Shown: piece after piece, positions 1 to 7,560 of the stretch | How positions within the stretch are numbered: the stretch's first letter is position 1 | Layout of the letters: every line of letters begins with the position of its first letter | NCBI RefSeq assembly: GCF_003951315.1 | Contig: NZ_QLJH01000002.1 | Coordinates: forward strand, 1 to 64,000 | Direction: 5' to 3' | Length of the DNA stretch: 64,000 bases | Origin: Sphingomonas sp. S-NIH.Pt15_0812 | GTDB lineage: Bacteria; Pseudomonadota; Alphaproteobacteria; Sphingomonadales; Sphingomonadaceae | The notes under the pieces: model-generated | Told to the model about the DNA's origin: nothing | Databases searched by the model: none | The model's input: only the letters and a program-made list of their open reading frames with translations | Translations under genes and position numbers: made by a program

Positions 1-35
1 GGTCGCGTGGGCTCGTGGATGTGTATAATAGACAG
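1..35 (+). other. Residual sequencing adapter (Nextera read-2 type)
   Basis: Bases 2-35 match the 34-nt Nextera/Tn5 read-2 adapter at 30 of 34 positions by eye. Bases 17-35 match the 19-bp Tn5 mosaic end at 17 of 19 positions. This is not native genome. It sits at the extreme left edge, where untrimmed library sequence is expected at a contig end. Confidence 0.9.
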
Positions 36-213
36 GTCAAGCGCGGCCCGACCTCTGTCGTCAGCCCCTCCACCAGCGCATAGGCGGCGTCGTCGGTCAG
101 CGCCTTGTCGCGCCCGATCCCAAGGCGGCGGCGCTGCGCGACAAGGCGCTGACCGACGACACCGCCTATGCGCTGGTCGAGGGGCTGACGACCGAGGTCG
201 GGCCGCGCATGAC
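36..213. repeat. Artefactual inverted repeat (fold-back) next to the adapter
   Basis: Bases 36-113 are the reverse complement of 136-213, with mismatches only at 40, 56, 71 and 88. A 22-base spacer (114-135) separates the arms. The right arm reads in frame with the peptidase gene; the left arm carries the same protein-coding sequence backwards and directly abuts the adapter. This is the signature of a snap-back or chimeric library molecule, so genuine sequence probably begins at about 114. Confidence 0.85.
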
Positions 214-1429
214 CGGCGGCTCGGCGCGCCAGGCCTATGCCCGCGACTGGTCGGTGGCGCGGTTGAAGGCCATGGGCTTCAAGAACGTCCGCATCGAGCC
301 CTATACGCTGAACAATGTCTGGGAGCGCGGTGCCGAGCGGGCCGAGCTCGTCGGCCTCTATGCCCAGCCCCTCCACATCACCGCGCTCGGCAATACGGGC
401 GCGACCCCGGCCGAGGGGCTGACCGCGCCGGTCGTCTATTTTGCGACCTTCAACGACCTGCTGCTCGCCCCCGCCGGCAGCCTGACCGGCAAGATCGCCT
501 TCGTCTCCAACGCGATGGAGCCGACGCAGGATGGCTCCAGCTATGGCAGTTCGGGCTCCGCGCGCTTCGTCGGCCCGAACGTCGCGGCGCAGAAGGGCGC
601 GGCGGCCCTGGTCATCCGCTCGATCGGCACCGATCATGGCCGCGGGCCCCATGCCGGCACGACCAATTTCGATGCGGGGGTCACGCCGATCCCCGCCGGC
701 GCGCTGTCGGTCGCGGATGCCGAGAATCTGGAACGCATGATCAAGCTGGGCAAGCCGGTGACGATGAAGCTCACCCTCACCCCCCGTTTCGTCGGCGACC
801 GCCGGTCCGGCAATGTCGTCGCCGAGGTGCCGGGCACCGATCCCAAGGCGGGCATCGTGCTGGTCGGTGGGCATCTGGACAGCTGGGACCTCGGCACCGG
901 CGCGATCGACGACGCGTCGGGCGTGGCGATCACCGCCGCCGCCGCCAAGCTGGTGATGGATGCCGGCCGGCCGCGCCGGACGATCCGCGTCGTCTGGTTC
1001 GGCGACGAGGAGATCGGCGGCTTCGGCGGCGAGGCCTATGCCAAGGCCCATGCCAACGAATATCACGCCACCGCCAGCGAAAGCGATTTCGGCGCGGACA
1101 GGGTGTGGCGATTCGAGACGAACTTCGATCCCGCCGCCAAGCCGATCGCGGACCGGCTGGCGATCACGCTCGCCCCGCTCGGCATCGTGCGCGGATCGGG
1201 CACGGCGGGCGACGGCACCGACATCGCGCCGGTGGTCAAGACGGGCGTGGCGGGGGTCGACCTCAACCAGTCCGGCCTGCGCTATTTCGACTATCACCAC
1301 ACGCCGGAGGACACGCTGGACCGGGTCGATCCGGCGCAGCTCCGCCAGAACGTCGCGGCCTGGACGGCGATGCTTCAGATCGTCGCCAACGCGCCCGAGA
1401 CGATCGCGCCGGTCACCCCACGTCGTTAA
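116..1429 (+). CDS. M28 family zinc metallopeptidase (5' end missing)
   Basis: Secreted or periplasmic aminopeptidase/carboxypeptidase-type enzyme of family M28. The reading frame is open from the first trustworthy bases, so the N-terminus, including any signal peptide, lies outside the window or was lost in the artefact; the ATG at 209 is internal. The start resembles M28 N-termini (TTEVGPR, then RDWS and KAMGF). A PA-type insert domain occupies roughly 380-800. The zinc site is visible: HLDSWD with His at 872-874 and Asp at 878-880, DDASG, the Glu pair in DEEIGG (1007-1012), and the final YHHTPEDT histidine near 1295-1300. The stop is TAA at 1427-1429. Family assignment is firm; substrate is unknown. 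Confidence 0.88.
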   Translation, partial: DPKAAALRDKALTDDTAYALVEGLTTEVGPRMTGGSARQAYARDWSVARLKAMGFKNVRIEPYTLNNVWERGAERAELVGLYAQPLHITALGNTGATPAEGLTAPVVYFATFNDLLLAPAGSLTGKIAFVSNAMEPTQDGSSYGSSGSARFVGPNVAAQKGAAALVIRSIGTDHGRGPHAGTTNFDAGVTPIPAGALSVADAENLERMIKLGKPVTMKLTLTPRFVGDRRSGNVVAEVPGTDPKAGIVLVGGHLDSWDLGTGAIDDASGVAITAAAAKLVMDAGRPRRTIRVVWFGDEEIGGFGGEAYAKAHANEYHATASESDFGADRVWRFETNFDPAAKPIADRLAITLAPLGIVRGSGTAGDGTDIAPVVKTGVAGVDLNQSGLRYFDYHHTPEDTLDRVDPAQLRQNVAAWTAMLQIVANAPETIAPVTPRR

Positions 1430-1559
1430 CCTCAGTTGCGACAGGACGTTACCGAGAGATGAATTTTGGCGATTGACCGGACGAACCGGTCCGCTATTGC
1501 GGCCGTTCGCGACGGCTATCGGGTCGGCCGCGAGATTTGCTATGCTTGGGAGCATTTGA

Positions 1560-1826
1560 ATGAAGAAGATCGCTTTCGTTCTCGCTGCCGCCGGCCTGAT
1601 GTCCGTGGCCGCCTGCTCGAAGTCCCCTGAGGCCGCTGCCGTTGAGAACAACGCAGACATGATGGCCGACAACATGGAAATGCAGGCGGACAACATGGAC
1701 GCGCTGGCGGACAACACCTCGAACACCGCTGCTTCGGCCGTGCTCGAGAACGCTGCGGACAACATGAACGCCGCTGCCGACAACGTCCGCGACGCGGGCG
1801 AGGCGAAGGCCGACAACATGCAGTAA
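1560..1826 (+). CDS. Small ADNM-repeat lipoprotein
   Basis: An 88-residue predicted lipoprotein. Residues 1-18 form a lipoprotein signal peptide ending in the lipobox SVAAC, with the acylated cysteine at position 19. The mature part is low-complexity and helical, built on repeated ADNM/ADNV units with Ala, Asp, Asn and Met, giving a negatively charged chain that could form a coiled coil like Lpp-type proteins. No enzyme motif is present. A clear intrinsic terminator follows at 1873-1912, so it is probably monocistronic. The function is unknown; an envelope-structural role is inference. Confidence 0.75.
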   Translation: MKKIAFVLAAAGLMSVAACSKSPEAAAVENNADMMADNMEMQADNMDALADNTSNTAASAVLENAADNMNAAADNVRDAGEAKADNMQ

Positions 1827-1872
1827 TGCCGGTGGCGGGCCGGTTGTTCGGCCTGCTGCACGCCATTACGGC

Positions 1873-1912
1873 AAAAGGGGCGCCTCCCATCCTGGGACGC
1901 GCCCCTTTTTTA
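1873..1912 (+). terminator. Rho-independent terminator after the ADNM lipoprotein
   Basis: An 11-bp perfect stem (1873-1883 paired with 1900-1910) starts with AAAAGGGG and ends with CCCCTTTT, followed by more T residues. It lies about 50 bases after the lipoprotein stop and upstream of the tRNA gene. Confidence 0.85.
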
Positions 1913-1966
1913 TTGCCGGCTCTCTTTTTATCCTATCGCGGCTGCGCTAGCGAGCGTCCGAAGGTG

Positions 1967-2042
1967 GGGCCTGTAGCTCAATGGTTAGAGCTGGCCGCTC
2001 ATAACGGCTAGGTTGCGGGTTCGAGTCCTGCCGGGCCCACCA
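1967..2042 (+). tRNA. tRNA with CAT anticodon (tRNA-Ile2 or elongator tRNA-Met)
   Basis: A 76-nt cloverleaf with encoded CCA. The acceptor stem GGGCCTG pairs with CGGGCCC (one G-T pair), the D arm is AGCTC..GAGC, and the anticodon loop CTCATAA carries CAT. The T arm contains GTTCGAGTC. The short D loop and the variable loop resemble the lysidine-modified tRNA-Ile(CAU) class more than initiator tRNA, but the sequence alone cannot fully separate Ile2 from elongator Met. An integrase remnant lies directly downstream, so this gene was probably used as an attachment site. Confidence 0.93.
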
Positions 2043-2171
2043 TTGCCACTTATCATGCCGGACATACGGCATCTCAAGGCTGCCGGCCTCTGCACATACC
2101 CTGGCCGTTTTTCATTCGCTCTCATGCGAGCTCTCCAGCGCGGAACGCTTGGGGGTACCGGTGGGGGTATC

Positions 2172-2420
2172 GTGCCGTTGACCGATGCCGAGGTGAAGAA
2201 CGGCAAGCTTGGATCGGTCCCCTGCGATTTCGCGGAGGGCGGAGGGCTCTACGTCGCCGCGAGCAGGGCCAAATCATTGCGTCGCAATTACCGCGTCGAT
2301 CCGAAGGAGAAGCTGCTGACTTTCTGCCGATACCCGGAGGTGTCGCTGTCCGAAGCGCGCGAGCGTCGCGACGTCGGCCAGCCCCACCCGCGCGTACCAT
2401 GCATCCAGCGTCCTAGCTGA
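2172..2420 (+). pseudogene. Truncated tyrosine integrase, N-terminal (DUF4102) remnant
   Basis: From a GTG at 2172 the frame reads as the N-terminal arm-binding domain of P4-type tyrosine integrases: PLTDAEVKN, FAEGGGLYV, KEKLLTF, then YPEVSLSEARERRD. The similarity stops near 2370, and an unrelated tail runs to the stop at 2420. The core-binding and catalytic domains, including the R-H-R-Y residues, are absent, so this cannot be an active recombinase. Its position 130 bases after a tRNA is the classical place for the integrase of an integrated island. The rest of the island is not seen here, which suggests deletion. Confidence 0.75.
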
Positions 2421-2733
2421 GCGTGAACGACAGGCTGCGATCGAAGCCAGTGTGCGGTAGAGAGAGTTGGCCATAGCCGTGCATCTCCTCCACCCGTAAC
2501 GGATCGACGCCTGCCAGTACCAGAGGAAGAGATACCACGCGCCCTGGCGCTTAGCGCGTAAGATAGCTTCCTTCTACCGCCAAGGGAGGGCCGTTCCGCC
2601 GCACCGATCTCGCCACGCGTTGCCGATAGCAAGAGGCCGCGCCGATGGGGATCGCTTGTTGATGCCCTATCGCGGTCCAGCATTGGGGACGCTGGACCGC
2701 GATGGAGCTTTATGCCCGCCTCACGATGAGGGA
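2421..2733. other. Intergenic stretch with a 12-bp perfect hairpin
   Basis: No gene is convincing here. A 12-bp perfect stem, TCGCGGTCCAGC with its complement at 2691-2702, spans 2670-2702 with a 9-base loop. It lacks a T-tract, so it is a weak terminator candidate. The remainder is probably island debris linked to the integrase remnant. Confidence 0.5.
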
Positions 2734-2934
2734 TCAGCTCGGATGCGCCTCGCTCTCGGCCATGGCGTCACCGCTCAGCGTGGGGACCGCTGCCGATGCG
2801 GCGTCCGGCTCGTCCTCGGACAGCCGCAACTGCTCATAGGCGATCTCCAGATCCTGGACGCCCGATCCGGTCGGCTGGATCGGCAGGTCGGCGAAGCTTT
2901 CGGGTTCGTGCGGCGTGTGGGTCTGGTCGTGCAT
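2734..2934 (-). CDS. Small acidic hypothetical protein
   Basis: A 66-residue acidic, hydrophilic protein without signal peptide or membrane segment and without a family I recognise. It begins MHDQTHTPHEPESF and is rich in Glu, Asp and Ala. A strong ribosome site (AAGGAG, 7 bases before the ATG on the minus strand) supports real translation. It lies 62 bases downstream of the DUF1501 gene on the same strand and could be co-transcribed with it. The function is unknown. Confidence 0.5.
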   Translation of the reverse strand: MHDQTHTPHEPESFADLPIQPTGSGVQDLEIAYEQLRLSEDEPDAASAAVPTLSGDAMAESEAHPS

Positions 2935-2996
2935 CCTGGCGCTCCTTCGTAATGGGGTCGGAACGCGCGGCGGCCGGGAATTGTGTCACGCGTCGA

Positions 2997-4226
2997 TCAG
3001 ATCAGGTGCAGATCCTGCGGCCACGCTTGCGGGAAGAGCGAGGCGATCCGGGCTTCGGACAGGCCGAACTGGCGCTGGACCAGACCGCCGATCAGCACGC
3101 GATAGTCGGTCAGTACCGGCAGGTCGCGCTGCTGGTTGAGCGTCGCCTCGCTCAGCGCGACCTGCTCGCCGGCCATCCGCCCGCCCGACAGGCCGCCGCC
3201 CATCACCCAATAGACGCTGCCATGGCCGTGATCGGTGCCGCGATCGCCATTTTCGCGAAAGGTGCGGCCGAACTCCGATACCACCACCACGGTTGTCGTC
3301 CGCCACGCCGCCGGGCCGATCGCGTCGACGAAGCCGGCCAGGCCGCGCCCCAGTTCCGCGATGCGGTCCGCCAGGTAACCGGTCGCCCCGCCCTGGTCGA
3401 CATGGGTGTCCCAGCCGCCGACATCGACAAAGGCGAGGCTGAACCGGTCGCGCATCACGGTGCCGATCCGCCGGGCGGACAGTTCGAACCCCTGGGCGCT
3501 GACCGCGCCGCGACTGGCGGTCGCCATCTCGCCCTGCAAGGCCTGGTAGACGGTGTCGCGCACCTGGAACCCCTTGGCGACCGCGCCGCGCAGCAGGGGA
3601 TCGTCCTGATACATCGCCGTGATCGGCCCGGCCATGTGCGCATCGATCGGCTTGCCGATATTGGCCGGCGCCAAGTTGGAGACCGGATCGACACCACCAT
3701 GGAAGCAGAGCGGCAGCTGGTCGGTAAAGGCGATCGGCCGGTCGTCCCGTCCCAGGATGGTGGCCAGCCGCGCCATCAAACCCGACCCATCGTCGCGATG
3801 GCCGCCGACCGGCTGGCCCAGTTCGATCGTGTCCTGCGTCTCGAAATGGCTGCGCGACAGGTCGTCAGTACCGGCAAAGGGGATGAAGGCCAGTTGCCGC
3901 AGGCCCCACACGGGCGGGATGCTGTCGCGCAGGGCAGGATGCAGGCTCCAGTCCGCATCGAGCGGCAGCGGGGCGGCGGCGTCCAGCGGATCGGGCCGGC
4001 TAAGGCCGATCGTCGACCGCGCCTGATGGTAGAAGTCGGCCCCGGTCGGGGCGACGATATTGGCGGCGTCATAGGCCCCGCGCAGGAACACGACCAGCAG
4101 CCGGCTTCCCGCCCGGGGTGCGGCATAGGCGCGACCCGCGACCACCATCGGCAGCGCGGTCGCCGCGCTGCGTAGGAGATCGCGGCGATGGACGTGACAG
4201 CAGCGAGCGGCACGGGACGTCGACAT
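2997..4226 (-). CDS. DUF1501 family Tat-exported protein
   Basis: A member of the DUF1501 family, which belongs to the alkaline phosphatase/sulfatase-like fold. The N-terminus carries a twin-arginine-type signal (HRRDLLRSAATALPMVVAG), so the protein is probably folded before export. Family hallmarks are LLVVFLRGAYD, SHFETQD, FVDVGGWDTH and VVVVSEFGRTFREN followed by GTDHGHG. I chose the ATG at 4226 because it places the Tat motif about 20 residues in; an ATG at 4289 is also in frame. In many proteobacteria DUF1501 genes pair with DUF1800 genes, but no DUF1800 partner is adjacent here. The molecular function is unknown. Confidence 0.85.
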   Translation of the reverse strand: MSTSRAARCCHVHRRDLLRSAATALPMVVAGRAYAAPRAGSRLLVVFLRGAYDAANIVAPTGADFYHQARSTIGLSRPDPLDAAAPLPLDADWSLHPALRDSIPPVWGLRQLAFIPFAGTDDLSRSHFETQDTIELGQPVGGHRDDGSGLMARLATILGRDDRPIAFTDQLPLCFHGGVDPVSNLAPANIGKPIDAHMAGPITAMYQDDPLLRGAVAKGFQVRDTVYQALQGEMATASRGAVSAQGFELSARRIGTVMRDRFSLAFVDVGGWDTHVDQGGATGYLADRIAELGRGLAGFVDAIGPAAWRTTTVVVVSEFGRTFRENGDRGTDHGHGSVYWVMGGGLSGGRMAGEQVALSEATLNQQRDLPVLTDYRVLIGGLVQRQFGLSEARIASLFPQAWPQDLHLI

Positions 4227-4579
4227 GGGTCGGGTCAGGCAAGTCACCATGATCGCGATGCTGGACAATGATCGGGCGAAAGCAAGCATCGCTCAGCCTG
4301 TTCCATGATGGATATAGCGCAGGACCGACATAAAGTAACGGGATGAACACAGGCTGATTTCGCCCGATGAAATACTTGTCGCGCCGGCATTATGCCTGTT
4401 GCTGCTCAAGCGCTGTCCGCAGACATCGCACTATGGTGCCAGTCAGCTCGGATTTGCCGTCGATTTGTCAGCCTGCCTTATTGAACGACGCCAGCGGATC
4501 ATCCGACACCACGCGATCAAGCTGAAATATCGCTTTTTCCCAGCCACTTCCCGGCACCGACGCAGGAACGTGGCGTTCT

Positions 4580-5554
4580 ATGGCGATGGTCGCTTCCCGC
4601 ATCAGCCCCGATTCCCGCCGCGACGCGGCCGGGGCGGCGCCCCGCTTCTCCTGGTGGCTGCTGGGCGTGATGACGCTGATCTGCCTGTTCACCTGTATCG
4701 GCCTGGGGTTCCGGATCGATCCGGTGCGCGTCGTGCCGCCGCTGACGGTCTTGGCGCTGCTCGCCGCCGCCGGCTTCTGGGGACAAAGCAGCGGCCGCGA
4801 CCGGCTGGCGATGGGTGCTGTCGCGTTTCTTCAGATGACGCTGTTCACGATCGTCGGCGTGGTTTTCGCCTATGCGCTGGCGGCGCGGGCGGGACCGTTA
4901 TGGGACATGCGCTTCGCCGAGGCGGATCGCTGGCTCGGGTTCGACTGGCCGGCCGTCTTCCAGGCGGCGGACCAGGCGCCGTTCGCCTTGTGGATCGGCG
5001 GCTTCGCCTATCACAGCCTGACGCTCCAGATGGTCGTCGCGATCGTCGCGCTCAGCGCCTGCGGACAGGCGGAACGACTGGCGCTGACCGTGGCGGCGGC
5101 GATCCTGGCGGGCTTCGTAACCATCGCCCTGTCCGGCGCGGTGCCAGCGATGGGCAATGTCTTCGACCCTACCGGCTATCGCCATCTCTGGCCGTCGATC
5201 GCCTGGATGGAACGGGATCTGATCACCGGCCTGCGCGACGGCAGCCATCGTACGCTGGACCTGACCCAGCTGATGGGGATCGTCAGCTTTCCCAGCTATC
5301 ATGCGACCTTGCCGGTCCTGCTCGCCTGGGCGCAACGCGACATTCGGGGCCTGCGCTGGACCGCGCCGATCTGGGCGGGCGTCACGATCCTTGCTACGCC
5401 GCTGTTCGGCGGGCATTATGGCGTGGATGTGATCGCCGGACTGGCGCTCGCGCCGCCGGCTCTGATCGTCGTCCGCCGTCTGTTCGCGGCCGACCGACCG
5501 CAGCCGGTGCGAAACCCTCGATCGCCCCTGGGAGTGCGCGATGCCGTTGCCTGA
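4580..5554 (+). CDS. PAP2-superfamily integral membrane phosphatase/transferase
   Basis: A 324-residue polytopic membrane protein, about six or seven hydrophobic segments, of the PAP2/phosphatidic acid phosphatase superfamily. Catalytic motifs are SFPSYHA (residues about 236-242, with the acid-base His) and GGHYGVD (about 276-282). This arrangement resembles inositolphosphorylceramide synthase-like and AUR1-like members that transfer phospho-head groups, as well as simple lipid phosphatases; the exact substrate cannot be read from sequence. The next gene, crtW, starts 14 bases before this one ends, so the two are translationally coupled. Initiation could also be at the ATG at 4586. Confidence 0.8.
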   Translation: MAMVASRISPDSRRDAAGAAPRFSWWLLGVMTLICLFTCIGLGFRIDPVRVVPPLTVLALLAAAGFWGQSSGRDRLAMGAVAFLQMTLFTIVGVVFAYALAARAGPLWDMRFAEADRWLGFDWPAVFQAADQAPFALWIGGFAYHSLTLQMVVAIVALSACGQAERLALTVAAAILAGFVTIALSGAVPAMGNVFDPTGYRHLWPSIAWMERDLITGLRDGSHRTLDLTQLMGIVSFPSYHATLPVLLAWAQRDIRGLRWTAPIWAGVTILATPLFGGHYGVDVIAGLALAPPALIVVRRLFAADRPQPVRNPRSPLGVRDAVA

Positions 5555-6281
5555 CCGCCGCGCCCCGGCCGCCGATACGCTGCCCGGCCTGATCCTGGCC
5601 GGGGCGATCGCCCTGGCATGGGTCACGATCCATGTCGGCGGCATCTTCTTCTGGGAATGGCGCTGGTCGACCGCGCCGATCGCCATGGTCCTGATCCTGG
5701 TGCAGGCTTGGCTCAGCACCGGGCTGTTCATCGTCGCGCATGACTGCATGCATGGCTCGCTCGCGCCCCGCCGCCCGGGCGTGAACCGGATCGTCGGGAC
5801 GCTGTGCCTCGCCGCCTATGCCGGCCTGTCCTATGGCGCGTTGCTGCCCAAGCATCATGCGCATCATGCGGCGCCGGGCACCCCGGCGGACCCCGACTTC
5901 CACCCCGATGCGCCGACGCGGGCGCTGCCCTGGTTCGTGCGCTTCTTCCGGGGATATTACACGCATGGGCAGATCGTGCGGATCACCATCGCCGCGATCC
6001 TCTACATGCTGCTCGGCGCGTCGCTCTGGTCGATCGTCGCCTTCTGGGCGGTGCCCGCGCTGCTGGCGCTGGGGCAGCTGTTCCTGTTCGGCACCTATCT
6101 GCCCCATCGGCACGAGGCCTTGCCCTTCGCCGACACGCATCATGCCCGCAACAGCCGCCTGTCGCCGACCCTGTCGCTGCTTACCTGCTTCCACTTCGGC
6201 GCATGTCATCACGAACATCATCTGAGTCCGCAGACGCCCTGGTGGCGGCTGCCCCGCCTGCGTCGCGCAACGCCGCGCTGA
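5541..6281 (+). CDS. crtW: Beta-carotene ketolase, CrtW type
   Basis: Membrane di-iron oxygenase of the fatty acid desaturase superfamily that adds 4-keto groups to carotenoid beta-rings. The 246-residue length fits CrtW. All three histidine clusters are present: HDCMH (residues about 67-71), KHHAHH (about 103-109) and CHHEHH (about 222-227). FGTYLPHR is typical of CrtW. A ribosome site GGGAG lies 6 bases before the ATG. The start overlaps the PAP2 gene by 14 bases. The 3' end overlaps the convergent crtX gene by 101 bases, a region that includes the essential third His cluster. Confidence 0.88.
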   Translation: MPLPDRRAPAADTLPGLILAGAIALAWVTIHVGGIFFWEWRWSTAPIAMVLILVQAWLSTGLFIVAHDCMHGSLAPRRPGVNRIVGTLCLAAYAGLSYGALLPKHHAHHAAPGTPADPDFHPDAPTRALPWFVRFFRGYYTHGQIVRITIAAILYMLLGASLWSIVAFWAVPALLALGQLFLFGTYLPHRHEALPFADTHHARNSRLSPTLSLLTCFHFGACHHEHHLSPQTPWWRLPRLRRATPR

Positions 6282-7485
6282 TCGTCGCCGCCGCGACGGC
6301 CGCGCCGCCGGCCGCGCGCATCCCGGCCGCGAGCCGCCGGGCCGAGGCGCGATAGCCGGGTTCCCGGATCACCATCGCCAGCGACCGCGCCAGCCGCTCC
6401 TGGGTCAGTCCGCGCATCGGCGCCACCCGCCCCGCCCCGACCCAGGCGAGCCGCGCGGCGGTGCCCGGCTGCTCGAAGGCGATCGGCACCGCGACGATCG
6501 GCACGCCCGCCGCCAGCGCGTCGAGCACGGTGTTGAAGCCGCCATGCAGCACCGCCGCGACACATTGGCGCAGCACCGCCTCCTGCGGCCAGAAGGCGCG
6601 GACCAGCGGGTCGCCGGGCAGCGCCGCCGCCTCGGCCGCGCTCAGCCCGCCGCCATGGCCGATCACCGCCCGCGCCCCGATCGCGGCACAGGCGGCGGCC
6701 ATGGTCGCCAGCAAATGGCGACGCGCGCCCTGGAGGGTGCCGAGCGAACAGAAGATCAGCGGCCGCCCATCGTCCGGCAGGTCGAGCGGCACCGGCGCCG
6801 CCACCCGCCACGGCGCGCCGTAGCGGAAGCTCGCCGGCAGATAGTCGCGCGGATAGTCCAGCCCGGCCGGACATTGCGCCACCTGGACCAGCGGCTGTGC
6901 GTCCGCAATTCCCCAGGCGCGCCGCCGCTCGCCCAGCACCCGGTCGATCGGCCGCATCAGCACGCCCGACACCTGATAGCCGCCCCGGTTGCGGAACCGC
7001 CCCAATCCATCCGCCCGGTAGCGCCAGCCGAGAAAGGGGGGCGGCACCTCCGGCTCGCGCAGCAGCGGCAGGCCGGTGACGCTGCCGACCAGCGGCCGTT
7101 CGAGGCGCGCGGCGATCAGCGGCCCGGCGGGCTCGGCGGCATCGGCGATGATCGCGTCCGCGCCGATCCGGGCCAGCACCATGGGCGCCCGGTCAAGCAG
7201 CAGCGCGGTCATGGCGGCGGTCGCGCGGATCATCCGGGGCAGGCCGATCGGCCCGGTCGGCGCGGCCAGAGTCGCGTGATAGGCCGAAAGACTGGCCCCG
7301 CCCCGCCCGTCGATCGCCGCGAAACCGATCCGCGGATCGTCGACCAGCGCGGCCGCCTCGCCCAGATGGACCATCGTCACCCGGTGCCCCAGCCGCACCA
7401 GTTCGCCGCCCAGCACCTGGAGCGGGTTGAAATGCCCCGGCGTCGGCGGTGCGATGATCGCGACATGGCGTGGTTCGACCGGCAC
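6181..7485 (-). CDS. crtX: Zeaxanthin glucosyltransferase-like protein
   Basis: A 434-residue GT-B fold glycosyltransferase of the UDP-glycosyltransferase family, closest in layout to carotenoid glucosyltransferase CrtX. The N-terminus has the acceptor-domain motif APPTPGHFNPLQVLGGEL. The donor-binding region reads FCSLGTLQ, then FWPQEAVLRQC, AVLHGGFNTVLDAL and GVPIVAVPIAFEQPG, a UGT-type nucleotide-sugar signature. Translation starts at a GTG. It would add glucose to hydroxylated carotenoids at the membrane. The neighbouring convergent crtW supports the pathway. Its last 101 bases overlap crtW antisense. Confidence 0.85.
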   Translation of the reverse strand: MPVEPRHVAIIAPPTPGHFNPLQVLGGELVRLGHRVTMVHLGEAAALVDDPRIGFAAIDGRGGASLSAYHATLAAPTGPIGLPRMIRATAAMTALLLDRAPMVLARIGADAIIADAAEPAGPLIAARLERPLVGSVTGLPLLREPEVPPPFLGWRYRADGLGRFRNRGGYQVSGVLMRPIDRVLGERRRAWGIADAQPLVQVAQCPAGLDYPRDYLPASFRYGAPWRVAAPVPLDLPDDGRPLIFCSLGTLQGARRHLLATMAAACAAIGARAVIGHGGGLSAAEAAALPGDPLVRAFWPQEAVLRQCVAAVLHGGFNTVLDALAAGVPIVAVPIAFEQPGTAARLAWVGAGRVAPMRGLTQERLARSLAMVIREPGYRASARRLAAGMRAAGGAAVAAATISAALRDAGGAAATRASADSDDVRDDMRRSGSR

Positions 7486-7560
7486 GCACCCTCGCGTTAT
7501 CAGGCACTTATCAACCCGATCCGCTAGAGGCCCCGCCCCGGCCTGTCCAGCCGATGCTGG

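Noticed and set aside
7..1476. Long open frame of 489 codons at the start
   Set aside because: It runs through the adapter and fold-back artefact and is out of frame with the M28 peptidase motifs.
2013..2042. Second attachment copy of the tRNA 3' end
   Set aside because: I looked for the tRNA tail sequence again downstream as an attR site and saw none within the window.
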